Program-made: the position numbers and the translations under genes
Part shown: in pieces, positions 44,861 through 54,282 of the stretch
Layout of the letters: each line of letters opens with the position of its first letter
Numbering within the stretch: position 1 is the stretch's first letter
From: Fidelibacterota bacterium
Lineage (GTDB): Bacteria; Fidelibacterota; Marinisomatia; Marinisomatales; Marinisomataceae
Assembly (NCBI GenBank): GCA_028140795.1
Contig: JAOIOW010000001.1
Location: forward strand, 212,466 to 276,465
Reading direction: 5' to 3'
Length of the DNA stretch: 64,000 nt
Notes under the pieces: generated by a model
Seen by the model: the letters and a program-made list of their open reading frames with translations, nothing else
What the model was told of the DNA's origin: nothing
The model's database searches: none

Positions 44861-45424
44861 TTAACGTATTCGTTTTATTTCGTTCTTTTCAAATATAAAA
44901 ATTTTTGAAGGACTATTTTTGATTATTCCATCATCAATCAATAAATCAATTTTATCACCAAACTGTTCTTCAATTTCATCTGGAATATATAATGGTTCAG
45001 ATCCTGTTTTATTAATACTGGTGGTTGTAATAGGTTGCTGATATTCATTTAATACAGTTTTTAGATATTCATGATTAGGAATTCTAAAGCCTATTTTACC
45101 ATCTTTAGCAATTTTATCATTTAATGATCCAGGAGTATATGGTGCAATGCAGGTACTACCATCTTTGAGAATTTCTTCTATTTCAAACATTTCATTTGCA
45201 TTGGCCATAATGTGATTTTTAATAACACTAAAGCTTCCCAATGCAATACTCATTGGCTGTTCTCGCATTTTCATCAGATTTATTCTTTCAATTCCTTCAT
45301 CATTATTCATTGCAGTACCTAAACCATATATGGTATCCGTTGGATAAGCAATGACTTGATTATCATGTATTGCATTAAGGAATATTTCTTTTGCATCAGG
45401 ATGATTTATTTTAACTCTCTTCAT
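44861..45424 (-). CDS. tsaC: L-threonylcarbamoyladenylate synthase
   Basis: Sua5/YciO/YrdC family enzyme making threonylcarbamoyl-AMP for the t6A modification of ANN-decoding tRNAs; 187 residues, the short form without the Sua5 C-terminal domain. Motifs are YPTDTIYGLGTAM, KMREQPM and TSINKTGSEP. ATG 45424 overlaps the stop of the acyltransferase upstream by one base; the frame extends to 45448. Confidence 0.9.
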   Translation of the reverse strand: MKRVKINHPDAKEIFLNAIHDNQVIAYPTDTIYGLGTAMNNDEGIERINLMKMREQPMSIALGSFSVIKNHIMANANEMFEIEEILKDGSTCIAPYTPGSLNDKIAKDGKIGFRIPNHEYLKTVLNEYQQPITTTSINKTGSEPLYIPDEIEEQFGDKIDLLIDDGIIKNSPSKIFIFEKNEIKRIR

Positions 45425-46260
45425 TAGTATGCCTTGACTGACTTCCATCTTTTATGAAACCAAAAATATTGCTCTGGATTATTGATAATTGTTTTTTCAA
45501 TTTCTGATGTATACTGTTGTACGATATCATTGATACTACCTGAAGTATTGATTTTTACAAACTCCACTTCATAAACATTGTTTTTGCTGGTAATACTTGC
45601 ATAAATAATAGGACTCTTATTTCTTTTGCTTAGTATAGCAGCCCCTGAGTGCGTTGATGAATCAATTCCAAAAAATTTAGCCTTAACCCCTTTTTTCTTA
45701 GCATCTTGATCACTTAATAAAATTAAAATATTATTTTTAACTAATGAATTTTTCAGCTGCTTTACATCCCCACCTTTGTAAAGCTGGTCTTCCATAAAAT
45801 TTTCTCTTATTTGTTTAAAAAAAGTATCAGCACCACTGTTATTCTGTTTATAAGCAACGCCTGTTAAATTGTACTCTTCCTGACTTAGTGCATAAAATAG
45901 TTTATCAAAAGAACCATAATGAGATCCTACAAGTATAATTCCTTTTTTCATTGCATGTGCGGAGGATAAAACCTCTAAATTTTTAAATTTTATTTTGCTT
46001 GAGCTATAATTTTTTGGAAATGATATAAAATCTAAAAATTCTTTTGTAAAAAATTTATAGCACTGCTTCATTGTATTTTTGTACCACTCTTCATTTTTAT
46101 CTGGGAAAGCCCATCGAAGATTAGTCAATACTGTTTTTTGTCTCATTTTTAGCACATGGAATAGTAGACTATAAATTATTTTATAGGTAATTTTATAAGC
46201 AAATGTTGGAGCATTTCTTAAGTACAAAGAAAACACTTTTAAAAAAAAATACATCTCCAT
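45424..46260 (-). CDS. LpxL/HtrB-like lipid A acyltransferase
   Basis: Likely late acyltransferase completing lipid A; about 278 residues with an N-terminal amphipathic/membrane segment. The catalytic motif is HYGSFD (HxxxxD) within ILVGSHYGSFDK. Further family blocks are QDAKKKGVKAKFFG and a C-terminal PEQYFWFHKRWK. I choose ATG 46260; the frame continues to 46317 into the divergent NfeD gene. The spacing of the last block is typical of LpxL, LpxM and PIM acyltransferases. Confidence 0.88.
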   Translation of the reverse strand: MEMYFFLKVFSLYLRNAPTFAYKITYKIIYSLLFHVLKMRQKTVLTNLRWAFPDKNEEWYKNTMKQCYKFFTKEFLDFISFPKNYSSSKIKFKNLEVLSSAHAMKKGIILVGSHYGSFDKLFYALSQEEYNLTGVAYKQNNSGADTFFKQIRENFMEDQLYKGGDVKQLKNSLVKNNILILLSDQDAKKKGVKAKFFGIDSSTHSGAAILSKRNKSPIIYASITSKNNVYEVEFVKINTSGSINDIVQQYTSEIEKTIINNPEQYFWFHKRWKSVKAY

Positions 46261-46282
46261 AATGTAAATCTTTGAATTAGCA

Positions 46283-47488
46283 ATGAAAACAAAATTTAAG
46301 AACATATTAATCGGCATTACTTTTTTATTTTCTGCATTTATTTTTGCAGAACAAACAAGTAAGAAAGTATATGTTGTACCTATTCAAGATGTAATCGATC
46401 TTGGTATACCAGGCTTGGTCACCCGTGCAATCAATTTAGCTGAGACAGATAATGCTTCATTAATTATTTTTGACATCGATACTTTTGGTGGGCGTGTTGA
46501 CGCTGCTACACAAATAAAGGATGCTATATCATCTACAGAAATTGAAACCATCGCTTTTATTAATCGAAGAGCTATTTCTGCTGGATCCTTAATATCTCTT
46601 TCTTGCGATCAAATTTATATGACTGGGGGAGCCACGATTGGTGCCACAAGCGTTGTTGATATGTCTGGATCTAAGCAGTCTGAAAAATCTCAAAGCTATA
46701 TGAGAGAAGAAATGGCTGCAACTGCAGAAAAATCAGGTAAAAATCCTGATATTGCACGTGGAATGGTAGATGAAGAATTAAGTTTTGAATATCTAATTGT
46801 TGAAGGAGATACTCTTCAGGTAGATGATATCGAAGGAAGGAAAGAAGGAAAGCTCATTACACTCACTACTGAGCTCGCAATGAAATATGGAATTGCTGAT
46901 GGTAAAAGTGAGAGTATTGAAGAAGTACTTTCATCATTGCAAATAGAAGATTATGAGATAATAACTGTAGGTGAAAACTGGTCTGAAAATGTTGTTAGAA
47001 TATTAACCAATCCTACAGTATCATCACTGTTAACTACTTTTGGTACGATTGGAGTAATCTCTGAATTGTACAGTGCTGGATGGGGTATAGGCGGTACTAT
47101 TGGTATTATTTGTTTAACGCTTGCGCTGGGTGCCGGATATTTAACTCAATTAGCATCTTCAACTGATCTTCTGATAATTTTATTGGGCCTTGTATTATTG
47201 TTTGTTGAGGCTATTGCAATTCCTGGATTTGGAGTTTTTGGTATAACAGGTATCATTGTTTTGTTTTACGGGTTATACTTATTATTAATACCTGATGTAC
47301 CTGTAAGTCCTGAAATCTATTCTGAAGCATTAGATGGATTTTCATGGGCCATTGTTGTAGGAATATTTGGTATTATTTTTATTTTAAGATTAATTAGTAA
47401 ATCTGCGTTTTTTCAAAAGCTAGTGACCAGTGATTCTAATAAAACTACCTTAAAAAAGAATTTTAAAAACAGAAGTAAAGTTGAGTAG
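46283..47488 (+). CDS. NfeD-family membrane-bound serine protease
   Basis: 401 residues. The signal/membrane N-terminus is followed by a ClpP-like protease domain (DIDTFGGRVDAATQIKDAI, RRAISAGSLISLSCD with the candidate Ser). A likely Lys lies in the helix with SYMREEMAATAEKSGK. Three to four membrane helices follow at about residues 255-375. The usual C-terminal NfeD OB-fold appears to be missing: only some 34 basic residues follow the last helix. A flotillin gene comes next after 60 bases, a widespread pairing. Confidence 0.9.
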   Translation: MKTKFKNILIGITFLFSAFIFAEQTSKKVYVVPIQDVIDLGIPGLVTRAINLAETDNASLIIFDIDTFGGRVDAATQIKDAISSTEIETIAFINRRAISAGSLISLSCDQIYMTGGATIGATSVVDMSGSKQSEKSQSYMREEMAATAEKSGKNPDIARGMVDEELSFEYLIVEGDTLQVDDIEGRKEGKLITLTTELAMKYGIADGKSESIEEVLSSLQIEDYEIITVGENWSENVVRILTNPTVSSLLTTFGTIGVISELYSAGWGIGGTIGIICLTLALGAGYLTQLASSTDLLIILLGLVLLFVEAIAIPGFGVFGITGIIVLFYGLYLLLIPDVPVSPEIYSEALDGFSWAIVVGIFGIIFILRLISKSAFFQKLVTSDSNKTTLKKNFKNRSKVE

Positions 47489-47548
47489 TTGTAATATGTT
47501 AATTACTAAAGACTTAAATTTATTTATAAAACATATGAAGGAGGAGTA

Positions 47549-48520
47549 ATGGGACTATATGTTGCCATACCGTTAGTATTATTTATTCTATTACTATTGT
47601 GGATTGTACCAGTTGGTTTGTGGTTACAAGCTATTTTTAGTATTGGAGGAGGAAATGTAACCATTTTAGGTCTTGTTGGTATGAGATTCAGACGCGTACC
47701 ACCAGGAGTTATTGTAAATGGCTTAATTGCTGCAAGAAAAGCAGGTCTTGATAATATATCAACTAGCGATCTAGAGGTACATTACATGGCTGGTGGAAAC
47801 GTTGATAAAGTTGTTGATGCGTTAATTGCCGCTTCAAAAGCAGGAATTGAACTGACTTATTCCATAGCAACAGCAATTGACCTAGCAGGTAGAGATGTAT
47901 TATCAGCAGTTCAAACAAGCGTATATCCAAAAGTAATTGATGCCCCGATCGACGGAAAATTATCTGCAGTTGCTAAGGATGGTATTGAAGTGCGAGCAAG
48001 AGCTAGAGTTACTGTTAGAACCGATATACCAAACCTTGTAGGAGGTGCAACTGAAGATACTATTATTGCCAGAGTTGGTGAAGGTATTGTAAGTGCTATT
48101 GGTTCAAGAGAAACATACGAAGCTGTTTTAGAAAATCCTGATTCAATATCAAGAACGGTACTTGAAAAAGGACTAAACAAAGGTACAGCTTTTGAAATTC
48201 TTTCTATTGACATTGCCGATATTGATGTCGGTAAAAACATTGGTGCACAATTACAAGCTGACCAAGCAGAAGCAGATCTTAGAGTTGCTCAAGCTAAAGC
48301 AGAAACTAGAAGAGCTATGGCTGTTGCACTAGAGCAAGAAATGAAAGCTAAGGTTGTTGAAGCAGAATCTGAAGTTCCTTTAGCTATGGCTGAGGCCTTC
48401 AAAAAAGGAAATCTCGGTGTGCTAGACTATTATAAGCTAGACAATATTGCATCTGATACCAGCATGAGACAATCAATTGCGGGTGTCACAGATGACAGCA
48501 AAGAAGAATCAGAGGATTAA
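47549..48520 (+). CDS. floA: Flotillin-like protein FloA
   Basis: SPFH-family scaffold of membrane microdomains, 323 residues. A membrane hairpin at the N-terminus ([21 protein letters not shown]) is followed by the family-specific stretch [22 protein letters not shown], an SPFH-like domain and a Glu/Ala-rich coiled coil ([18 protein letters not shown]). A strong ribosome site (AAGGAGGAGTA) precedes ATG 47549. With the NfeD protein it should form a complex in the inner membrane. Confidence 0.95.
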   Translation: MGLYVAIPLVLFILLLLWIVPVGLWLQAIFSIGGGNVTILGLVGMRFRRVPPGVIVNGLIAARKAGLDNISTSDLEVHYMAGGNVDKVVDALIAASKAGIELTYSIATAIDLAGRDVLSAVQTSVYPKVIDAPIDGKLSAVAKDGIEVRARARVTVRTDIPNLVGGATEDTIIARVGEGIVSAIGSRETYEAVLENPDSISRTVLEKGLNKGTAFEILSIDIADIDVGKNIGAQLQADQAEADLRVAQAKAETRRAMAVALEQEMKAKVVEAESEVPLAMAEAFKKGNLGVLDYYKLDNIASDTSMRQSIAGVTDDSKEESED

Positions 48521-48522
48521 CT

Positions 48523-49041
48523 TTGGAAGAGTTAATATATTGGGGAATAATTTTCCTATTTTATCTATTTTCTGCCTACAGAAGTAGGCAGAAAAAGGTA
48601 GAAGGTGAACAATTTCAAGTTCAAGATCCATTGCCTCAAACAGAAGATAAAACTTCAAAAACAGATTTTAATATTTTTGAATTTTTGGATGAAGCGATGG
48701 AGAAATCTGCAGTAGAATTAGATGATAGTTTAACTTCAAATTTTGTTGAACCATCAAAGGATGATTCGCTTATTTCAAGGCAGATAGAACAACCTGTCCA
48801 AGCTAGCTATACTGAAGTAGAAGATTTAAATAAAGATAATTATAATCAGGCTTTGAAGAGTTCTTATGATATAAAAGATAAACATTTAAGTCATTTACAA
48901 TCACGTATTACCACAAAGCAGGATACCACTCATTCTGAGCAAAAATTATTAACATTACAACATAAGTTAAAAAATAAGCCAACCAAATTAGCAATCGTTA
49001 TGCAGGCAATTTTTGATCCACCTAAATCACAGGGTATTTAA
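48523..49041 (+). CDS. Hypothetical protein with N-terminal membrane anchor
   Basis: 172 residues starting at TTG 48523, two bases after floA. One hydrophobic segment (LIYWGIIFLFYLFSAY) is followed by a long, hydrophilic, Gln/Asp/Ser-rich and probably disordered cytoplasmic tail. The C-terminal end (LAIVMQAIFDPPKSQ) is better ordered and resembles the closing motif of short proteins encoded beside flotillins or adk in FCB genomes. That resemblance is from memory. Function unknown; location suggests microdomain association. Confidence 0.65.
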   Translation: MEELIYWGIIFLFYLFSAYRSRQKKVEGEQFQVQDPLPQTEDKTSKTDFNIFEFLDEAMEKSAVELDDSLTSNFVEPSKDDSLISRQIEQPVQASYTEVEDLNKDNYNQALKSSYDIKDKHLSHLQSRITTKQDTTHSEQKLLTLQHKLKNKPTKLAIVMQAIFDPPKSQGI

Positions 49042-49593
49042 ATGAAGTTGTTAATTATGGGACCTCCAGGGGCAGGAAAAGGAACCCAAGCCAAAATTTT
49101 AGCAAAGAAATTTAACCTTGTTCATCTATCAACAGGAGATATCCTTAGAAAAGAAATTGATAAATCCTCCGAAGTAGGGCTCAAAGCTCAAACTTATATG
49201 AATGCTGGCAATCTTGTTCCAGATGAGGTCTTGTTAGAAATGATGCAATCAACGTTAACTGAATTAAAAGATTCAGGAGTCATACTTGATGGTTTCCCCA
49301 GAACAATTCCTCAAGCAATAGGATTATCAAAAATTTTTCAATCTTTAAATCAAGCAATTGATAGTATTATAAACATCGAAGTTGATAAGAATGTTTTAAT
49401 CACCAGATTAGTTGAAAGAGCAAAAAAATCAGGAAGAGCCGATGACACAGAAGAGGTAATTGTAAATCGACAAAATGTTTATCTAGAGCTCACAGCACCT
49501 TTAATTGAGTTTTATCAAAGCAACATTATTCATATTGATGGTGATGGATCAATTGATGAAGTTACAGAAAGAATTTTAAACCACATTCCGTAA
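49042..49593 (+). CDS. adk: Adenylate kinase, short-lid form
   Basis: Equilibrates ATP, AMP and ADP; 183 residues. The P-loop is GPPGAGKGTQA, with HLSTGDILR, LDGFPRT and RLVERAKKSGRADDTEE. The LID domain is short and has no zinc cysteines; enzymes with the long lid are about 215 residues. It starts right after the hypothetical gene and overlaps coaE by one base. Confidence 0.96.
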   Translation: MKLLIMGPPGAGKGTQAKILAKKFNLVHLSTGDILRKEIDKSSEVGLKAQTYMNAGNLVPDEVLLEMMQSTLTELKDSGVILDGFPRTIPQAIGLSKIFQSLNQAIDSIINIEVDKNVLITRLVERAKKSGRADDTEEVIVNRQNVYLELTAPLIEFYQSNIIHIDGDGSIDEVTERILNHIP

Positions 49594-50177
49594 TGAATAT
49601 CATTGGAATTACTGGTGGTATAGCATCAGGGAAAAGCACAGTTTCTTTATATCTACAAGATAAGTACAAGGCATATATTTTTGATGCAGACAAAGAAGCA
49701 AAAGCACTACTCAAATCATCCTTTGTAAAAGATAAAATTCTTCAAGCTTTTCCAAATCTTGAAGACTTCTCTACTACATCTATCGCTCAAGAGGTATTTA
49801 AAAACTCAGAATCGCAAGCAAAGATAAATAATATTATTCACCCTATAATAAGTGATTTAATATTAGAAAGAATTAATGAAAAAAAAGATTTGCATGATAT
49901 TTTTGTTGTAGATGCTGCATTAATTATTGAATCAGGAATATTTGAACAACACCAAAAAAGTGGTGCCAAACTTATCTTAGTTATAGCAGATGAAGAATTA
50001 AGATTTAAGCGTGCACTTCATAGAGGTGATTTAAAGGAAGAAACGATAAAAAATAGAATACGCTTACAAATGAAAGATGATGAAAAAAGTAAATATTCTG
50101 ACTATGTTGTAGAAAATAATTCATCAGAGTTGGAGCTATTTAGTAAAATAGACCAAATTATAACGAAAATAATATGA
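49593..50177 (+). CDS. coaE: Dephospho-CoA kinase
   Basis: Last step of coenzyme A synthesis; 194 residues. The P-loop GITGGIASGKST and the motif FDADKEAKALL, with HP-containing NIIHPIISD and DAALIIESGI, mark the family. It overlaps adk (TAATG) and the following esterase (ATGA), so all three are in one transcript. Confidence 0.95.
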   Translation: MNIIGITGGIASGKSTVSLYLQDKYKAYIFDADKEAKALLKSSFVKDKILQAFPNLEDFSTTSIAQEVFKNSESQAKINNIIHPIISDLILERINEKKDLHDIFVVDAALIIESGIFEQHQKSGAKLILVIADEELRFKRALHRGDLKEETIKNRIRLQMKDDEKSKYSDYVVENNSSELELFSKIDQIITKII

Positions 50178-51139
50178 ATAAATTTTTCAAAATATTTTTT
50201 ACCACTTTATTTATTGTCCATTGTTCTTCTGATGTTAGTTCTGAAGATATTTTAAGTGATAATAATGGGAATGAAGGTGGTGGGGGTTTCACTGGGGGAG
50301 GTAGCCAAACAATTCCTGAACTAACTGTAGAATTAATTTCTACCTACAATGATCAAACAGCTTCCTTTTCAACTTCATATGGTAGTTTTATGAGGAACTT
50401 CATTGTACATACACCTCCAAATTTTGATTATCAAACCGAATCGCTACCATTACTATTTGTTTTACATGGATATACGGGCAGGGCACCATCAATAAGAGAG
50501 TATTCAGGATTTGATCAAATTGCAGACGAAGAAAGATTTATAGTTGTTTATGTTCAAGGGACTACAGATCAGTTTGGCAATACAGGATGGAATGTTAATG
50601 TTGTAGCGAGTTTTCTTGGTGTTGATGATGTAGGATTTTTTAAAGCACTAATAAAATATTTTAAAGCCAGTTATAATATTGATAGTAACAAGATTTTTTC
50701 TTCTGGAATGTCATTAGGCGGTTTTATGAGTTATAGACTAGCTTGTGAGCTAGAAGAAATTAATAGTATTGGATCTGTGACGGGGTCAATGGCAGGATAT
50801 TATCAATGTAACCCCCCTAAAAAATCAAGCATTATCCATTTACATGGAATGAATGATGCTATTGTTCCATATAATGGTGTAGAATGGAGTTTTTCTGCAA
50901 AAGCAGCACATGATTTTTGGAAAAATCATAATCAATGCAATTCACAAAATGAGATAACCATACCAGATTTTAATGGTGATGGCGAGTATACTACGCGCTT
51001 AATATCATATGACTGCGAAGACAATAAAAGTGTTGAACTTTATTCTTTAGAGGGGGAAGGTCATACTTGGTGGAAAAAATCATGGGGACACGACATTAAT
51101 GCCTCAGAATTAATATGGCAGTTTTTTAAAAGCCAATAA
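50174..51139 (+). CDS. Secreted PHB-depolymerase/LpqC-like esterase
   Basis: Alpha/beta hydrolase of 321 residues of the Esterase_phb family, which includes LpqC and feruloyl esterases. The N-terminus (KFFKIFFTTLFIVHCSS) is a signal, possibly a lipoprotein with Cys near residue 18, though His before the Cys is unusual. A Gly-rich linker follows (GNEGGGGFTGGG). Triad candidates are Ser in GMSLGG, Asp in HGMNDAIVPY and His in GEGHTWW. Substrate unknown; a role on exported polyester or acylated polysaccharide is inference. Confidence 0.85.
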   Translation: MNKFFKIFFTTLFIVHCSSDVSSEDILSDNNGNEGGGGFTGGGSQTIPELTVELISTYNDQTASFSTSYGSFMRNFIVHTPPNFDYQTESLPLLFVLHGYTGRAPSIREYSGFDQIADEERFIVVYVQGTTDQFGNTGWNVNVVASFLGVDDVGFFKALIKYFKASYNIDSNKIFSSGMSLGGFMSYRLACELEEINSIGSVTGSMAGYYQCNPPKKSSIIHLHGMNDAIVPYNGVEWSFSAKAAHDFWKNHNQCNSQNEITIPDFNGDGEYTTRLISYDCEDNKSVELYSLEGEGHTWWKKSWGHDINASELIWQFFKSQ

Positions 51140-51723
51140 TGATTCATCAAAAACATATAGATTATTTATCAAAAGTAGATAATACATTAAAAAGTATAAT
51201 TGAAAATAATACAATTCCGAAAATATCGAAGTCCAATGACTACGTATTAGATTTATATAAGTATATTATCTTTCAACAAATATCTACCAAAGCTGGAAAT
51301 AGTATTTATAATCGTTTTCTAGATTATTATAATGCAAACAAAAATAACATCCCAGCTTGGAATGAACAGGAATGGAAACACATAGGATTATCGAATCAGA
51401 AAAAAAATTATATTGAGAACATTTTTAGATTAAAAAATGAAATATATGATCTAAAACAAGTGAACGATGTAAGAAAAATCTACAAACAACTTATTCAAAT
51501 TAAAGGAGTTGGCAACTGGACAATTGATATGTTTTTAATTTTCTCAAAAAATAATCTCGATATTTTTCCAGAAGGAGACTTAGCACTAATCAATGTGATT
51601 AAAAAAGAATATAAAGTTGATTGTCACGATAAAATTAAAGAAATAGCTAATCAGTGGTCACCATACAAAACTATAGCAACTTTGTATCTTTGGGAGTCAC
51701 TTGACGATGATTTTCCTAATTAA
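51139..51723 (+). CDS. AlkA-like 3-methyladenine DNA glycosylase
   Basis: HhH-GPD glycosylase removing alkylated bases; 194 residues, smaller than E. coli AlkA. Visible are the helix-hairpin-helix IKGVGNWTIDMFLIF, the catalytic-Asp segment FPEGDLALIN, and the terminal WSPYKTIATLYLW. No iron-sulfur cysteines, as expected for this group. TAATG overlap with the esterase upstream; its 3' end overlaps the convergent gene by 4 bases. Confidence 0.9.
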   Translation: MIHQKHIDYLSKVDNTLKSIIENNTIPKISKSNDYVLDLYKYIIFQQISTKAGNSIYNRFLDYYNANKNNIPAWNEQEWKHIGLSNQKKNYIENIFRLKNEIYDLKQVNDVRKIYKQLIQIKGVGNWTIDMFLIFSKNNLDIFPEGDLALINVIKKEYKVDCHDKIKEIANQWSPYKTIATLYLWESLDDDFPN

Positions 51724-52604
51724 AAAAGCTCATTTGTAAGACAATGAACTGAACCGCCACTTAAATTAAACTGAGATACGTTAGTAGAATCAAAAATTAT
51801 GTTATTTGATAAAGCAAAATCTGATATCTGTCTTTGATTTAATTTTGTGCTTCCAATGAAAAGTCCTGGTAGCGTTAGACCATTCATTGCCGTTCTAAAA
51901 CTTAACGATGAATTGATGTCTTGATGTTCGATTTCTATCAGTTCCCATTGATTTGATTTACAAATACTTCTTAAATCATTTATTTCATTATTATTGAATA
52001 CTTCACGAGCACATATTAGTCCAATGCAATCATATTCATTATTAAAAATAGGAGATATTGAAGTATCTAAATGATAACCGCTTGAATTTATAATGTGAAG
52101 ATTAGACACATTAAGTTTTTCTGCCATTTGCTCTGCGCCCTTAAGGTTGTTTCTGCATTGACCAGCCAATAGTATATTTTCATTTGGAAGATAGAAGAAT
52201 TCCCCGCCCTCTGCTATACAATCCTCATCAAGAAACGAAACCCTGTATTGTAAGTCATTTAAAGTAGAGATAACATATTCTCCTTCATTCATTCTTTCAG
52301 AAAGCTTCATATTACACATTACAATATCTTTATTCGTATTACAGAGAAAATGATCACGCATAAAAACAAAATCATATTTTTTACTTTTTTCAAGTTCAGA
52401 TTTAAAGGGAACGATTATTGTTTCAAGTGAATACTTATCAAGCGCTTTGATTAAATTTTTATGTTCTTCATTCAATAGACCTTGATTAGGTATCGCACCA
52501 TTATTCATCATATCATTATCATGATATGCTACTATTCCATTATTCCACCAGCCGTTTTTTGGGAGTGAACTAACAGCAATTGTGATTTTTTTTAAGTCAC
52601 TCAT
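51720..52604 (-). CDS. Amidinotransferase/DDAH-fold hydrolase
   Basis: 294-residue member of the guanidino-group modifying superfamily (arginine deiminase, dimethylarginine dimethylaminohydrolase). The catalytic set is present: FMRDHF (Asp), IAEGGEF, the His in GYHLDTSISP, and the nucleophile Cys in SGGSVHCLTNEL near the end. Which guanidine it hydrolyses, and whether it is DDAH-like or an N-terminal-modifying enzyme, cannot be told by eye. ATG 52604 is chosen; a TTG at 52610 also fits. It is a single-gene unit, divergent from the methyltransferase-like gene. Confidence 0.85.
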   Translation of the reverse strand: MSDLKKITIAVSSLPKNGWWNNGIVAYHDNDMMNNGAIPNQGLLNEEHKNLIKALDKYSLETIIVPFKSELEKSKKYDFVFMRDHFLCNTNKDIVMCNMKLSERMNEGEYVISTLNDLQYRVSFLDEDCIAEGGEFFYLPNENILLAGQCRNNLKGAEQMAEKLNVSNLHIINSSGYHLDTSISPIFNNEYDCIGLICAREVFNNNEINDLRSICKSNQWELIEIEHQDINSSLSFRTAMNGLTLPGLFIGSTKLNQRQISDFALSNNIIFDSTNVSQFNLSGGSVHCLTNELF

Positions 52605-52649
52605 GTTCAAAAACTTACAATTTTTAAATTAACTTTATAAGATTAAATT

Positions 52650-53378
52650 ATGTTAGTGAACAAAGATATTTTAACAGTAAAAGATTTAAACAAATATTTA
52701 CCTGCTTTAAAAACAGAGATTGATATTCATTTTCATGAAAAACTTAAAGAGGGATTATTTAAGGTAGACGCATTAGTAGGATTAAAGAAAATTCCAAGCG
52801 AGTCTATTGATTTGATTGTCACTGAACCAGCATTAGACCCTAACAGTGGAATGTCCTATTCATCTTATATTAAGTGGATTGAAGAATGGGTTTCAGAATG
52901 TAAAAGAGTTTTAACAGCAAGTGGTTCAATTTATATTATATGTCCTTGGGAATCTTCGTCTCTTTATCACTCAGTACTTGGAAAAAATTTTATCATACAA
53001 TCAAGAATTACAGCTGAAAGACAAATCGAAAACACTGAACTATCTCAGTGGAAGAACAAAATATCAGATATTTGGTTTGCTACTAAAACAAACGACTATA
53101 TTTTTAATCAAAATTATATAGTGAATGGAAAAAATATAAATAACCCTAAACCAGAAGAAATTAAGGATAATCTATGGTTTCATCTTGATTATGAAGAAAT
53201 AGTACATAGAATAGTTAAGGCAAGTAGTTTTAAGCTAAACTGGATTCTTGATCCATTTATGAATGTAGGGGCTGTCGGAGTTGTTGCGAAAAAAAGAGGT
53301 AGAAGATTTATAGGCTTTGAAAATAATCAAGACCAAATTCTTCTTGCTATGAAAACAATTAACGAAAGAGAAAAATAA
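52650..53378 (+). CDS. DNA-methyltransferase-like protein with degraded motifs
   Basis: 242 residues with the layout of a beta-class N6-adenine/N4-cytosine DNA methyltransferase: catalytic motif IV first, cofactor motif I last. The catalytic position DPPY/SPPY is TEPAL (residues 58-62). The cofactor motif usually written DPFxGxG is DPFMNVG (201-207), and the usual HPTxKP before it is absent. The framework (GLKKIPSESIDLIV, AKKRGRRFIGFE) is intact, so it is a folded homologue, possibly inactive or altered. Its stop overlaps yqeY (TAATG), leading to cvpA and dnaG. Confidence 0.75.
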   Translation: MLVNKDILTVKDLNKYLPALKTEIDIHFHEKLKEGLFKVDALVGLKKIPSESIDLIVTEPALDPNSGMSYSSYIKWIEEWVSECKRVLTASGSIYIICPWESSSLYHSVLGKNFIIQSRITAERQIENTELSQWKNKISDIWFATKTNDYIFNQNYIVNGKNINNPKPEEIKDNLWFHLDYEEIVHRIVKASSFKLNWILDPFMNVGAVGVVAKKRGRRFIGFENNQDQILLAMKTINEREK

Positions 53379-53815
53379 TGCTAAAACAGATTGAAAAAGA
53401 TATGATGGAGGCACTCAAAAATAAGAATAAAGAAAAAGCAGGAGCGTTGAGGCTTTTAATATCTAAGTGCAAAAATAAAGCTATTGAGGTCGGACATGAA
53501 TTATCTGACTCTGAGGTTATAAAAGTACTTCAAACCGCAGCAAAACAACATAAAGAATCTATTAGAATGTACAAAGAAGGCAATAGAGATGATTTAGTTG
53601 AAGCTGAAATGAATGAATTACAATTTGTAGAATCATATTTACCATCAATGATGAGTGAAGAAGAGGTTAGAAGTTTAGTAGAAAATATTATTTCAGAAGT
53701 TGGGGCTTCACAAATGTCGGATTTTGGTAAGGTAATGCCTCAAGTGATGAAAAAGGGCGCAGGAAAAGTGGACGGAAATGTAGCCCAATCTATAGTTAAA
53801 GAATTACTTTCTTAA
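53378..53815 (+). CDS. GatB/YqeY domain protein
   Basis: 145-residue stand-alone YqeY protein, similar to the tRNA-binding tail of GatB. Family motifs are MMEALKNKNKEKAGALRLLISKCKN-like at the N-terminus, then ESIRMYKEGNRDDLVEAE and DFGKVMPQVMKK near the end. Its exact role is uncertain; it may bind tRNA. The gene commonly lies beside dnaG, as here. Confidence 0.93.
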   Translation: MLKQIEKDMMEALKNKNKEKAGALRLLISKCKNKAIEVGHELSDSEVIKVLQTAAKQHKESIRMYKEGNRDDLVEAEMNELQFVESYLPSMMSEEEVRSLVENIISEVGASQMSDFGKVMPQVMKKGAGKVDGNVAQSIVKELLS

Positions 53816-53817
53816 AT

Positions 53818-54282
53818 ATGATTATTGACATCCTTTTTTTAATGATATTTCTCATCATGGGCGTTTTTGGGATGAGAAAAGGATTTATTGAATCACTTAC
53901 AGACTTTTTAAATCTTGTTGTAGGAATATCAATTGCATTGTTTTTTTATGTAGATTTATCATTCTTTATCTCAAAATATGTTTCAATTAACCAAACTATT
54001 ATCATATTCTTTTCTATTGGCGCAATCTTTGTAATATCTCTTATAATATTAAGGTTGTTAACTAGTTTGCTATTATTTTTATTCGATGGAAGTATCTCAT
54101 CATACAAGACACTAAATATGATTTTAGGCTTTACGTTAGGAATATTTAAAGGAGCATTAAGCTTAGTACTATTTACAGGTATTTTTGAAAATTACATTTC
54201 ATTGAGGCTTTATGAAATTTTATTTCAACAGTCGAAGATTCTTGTTTTACTGGAACCTATCAAAGACTATATTTTTAGTTAA
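53818..54282 (+). CDS. cvpA: CvpA family membrane protein
   Basis: 154 residues with four hydrophobic helices. The N-terminal helix (IIDILFLMIFLIMGVFGMRKGFIE) is typical of the colicin V production protein family. Function is uncertain; CvpA proteins are linked to envelope stress and secretion in other bacteria. Starts two bases after yqeY; overlaps dnaG as TAATG. Confidence 0.85.
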   Translation: MIIDILFLMIFLIMGVFGMRKGFIESLTDFLNLVVGISIALFFYVDLSFFISKYVSINQTIIIFFSIGAIFVISLIILRLLTSLLLFLFDGSISSYKTLNMILGFTLGIFKGALSLVLFTGIFENYISLRLYEILFQQSKILVLLEPIKDYIFS

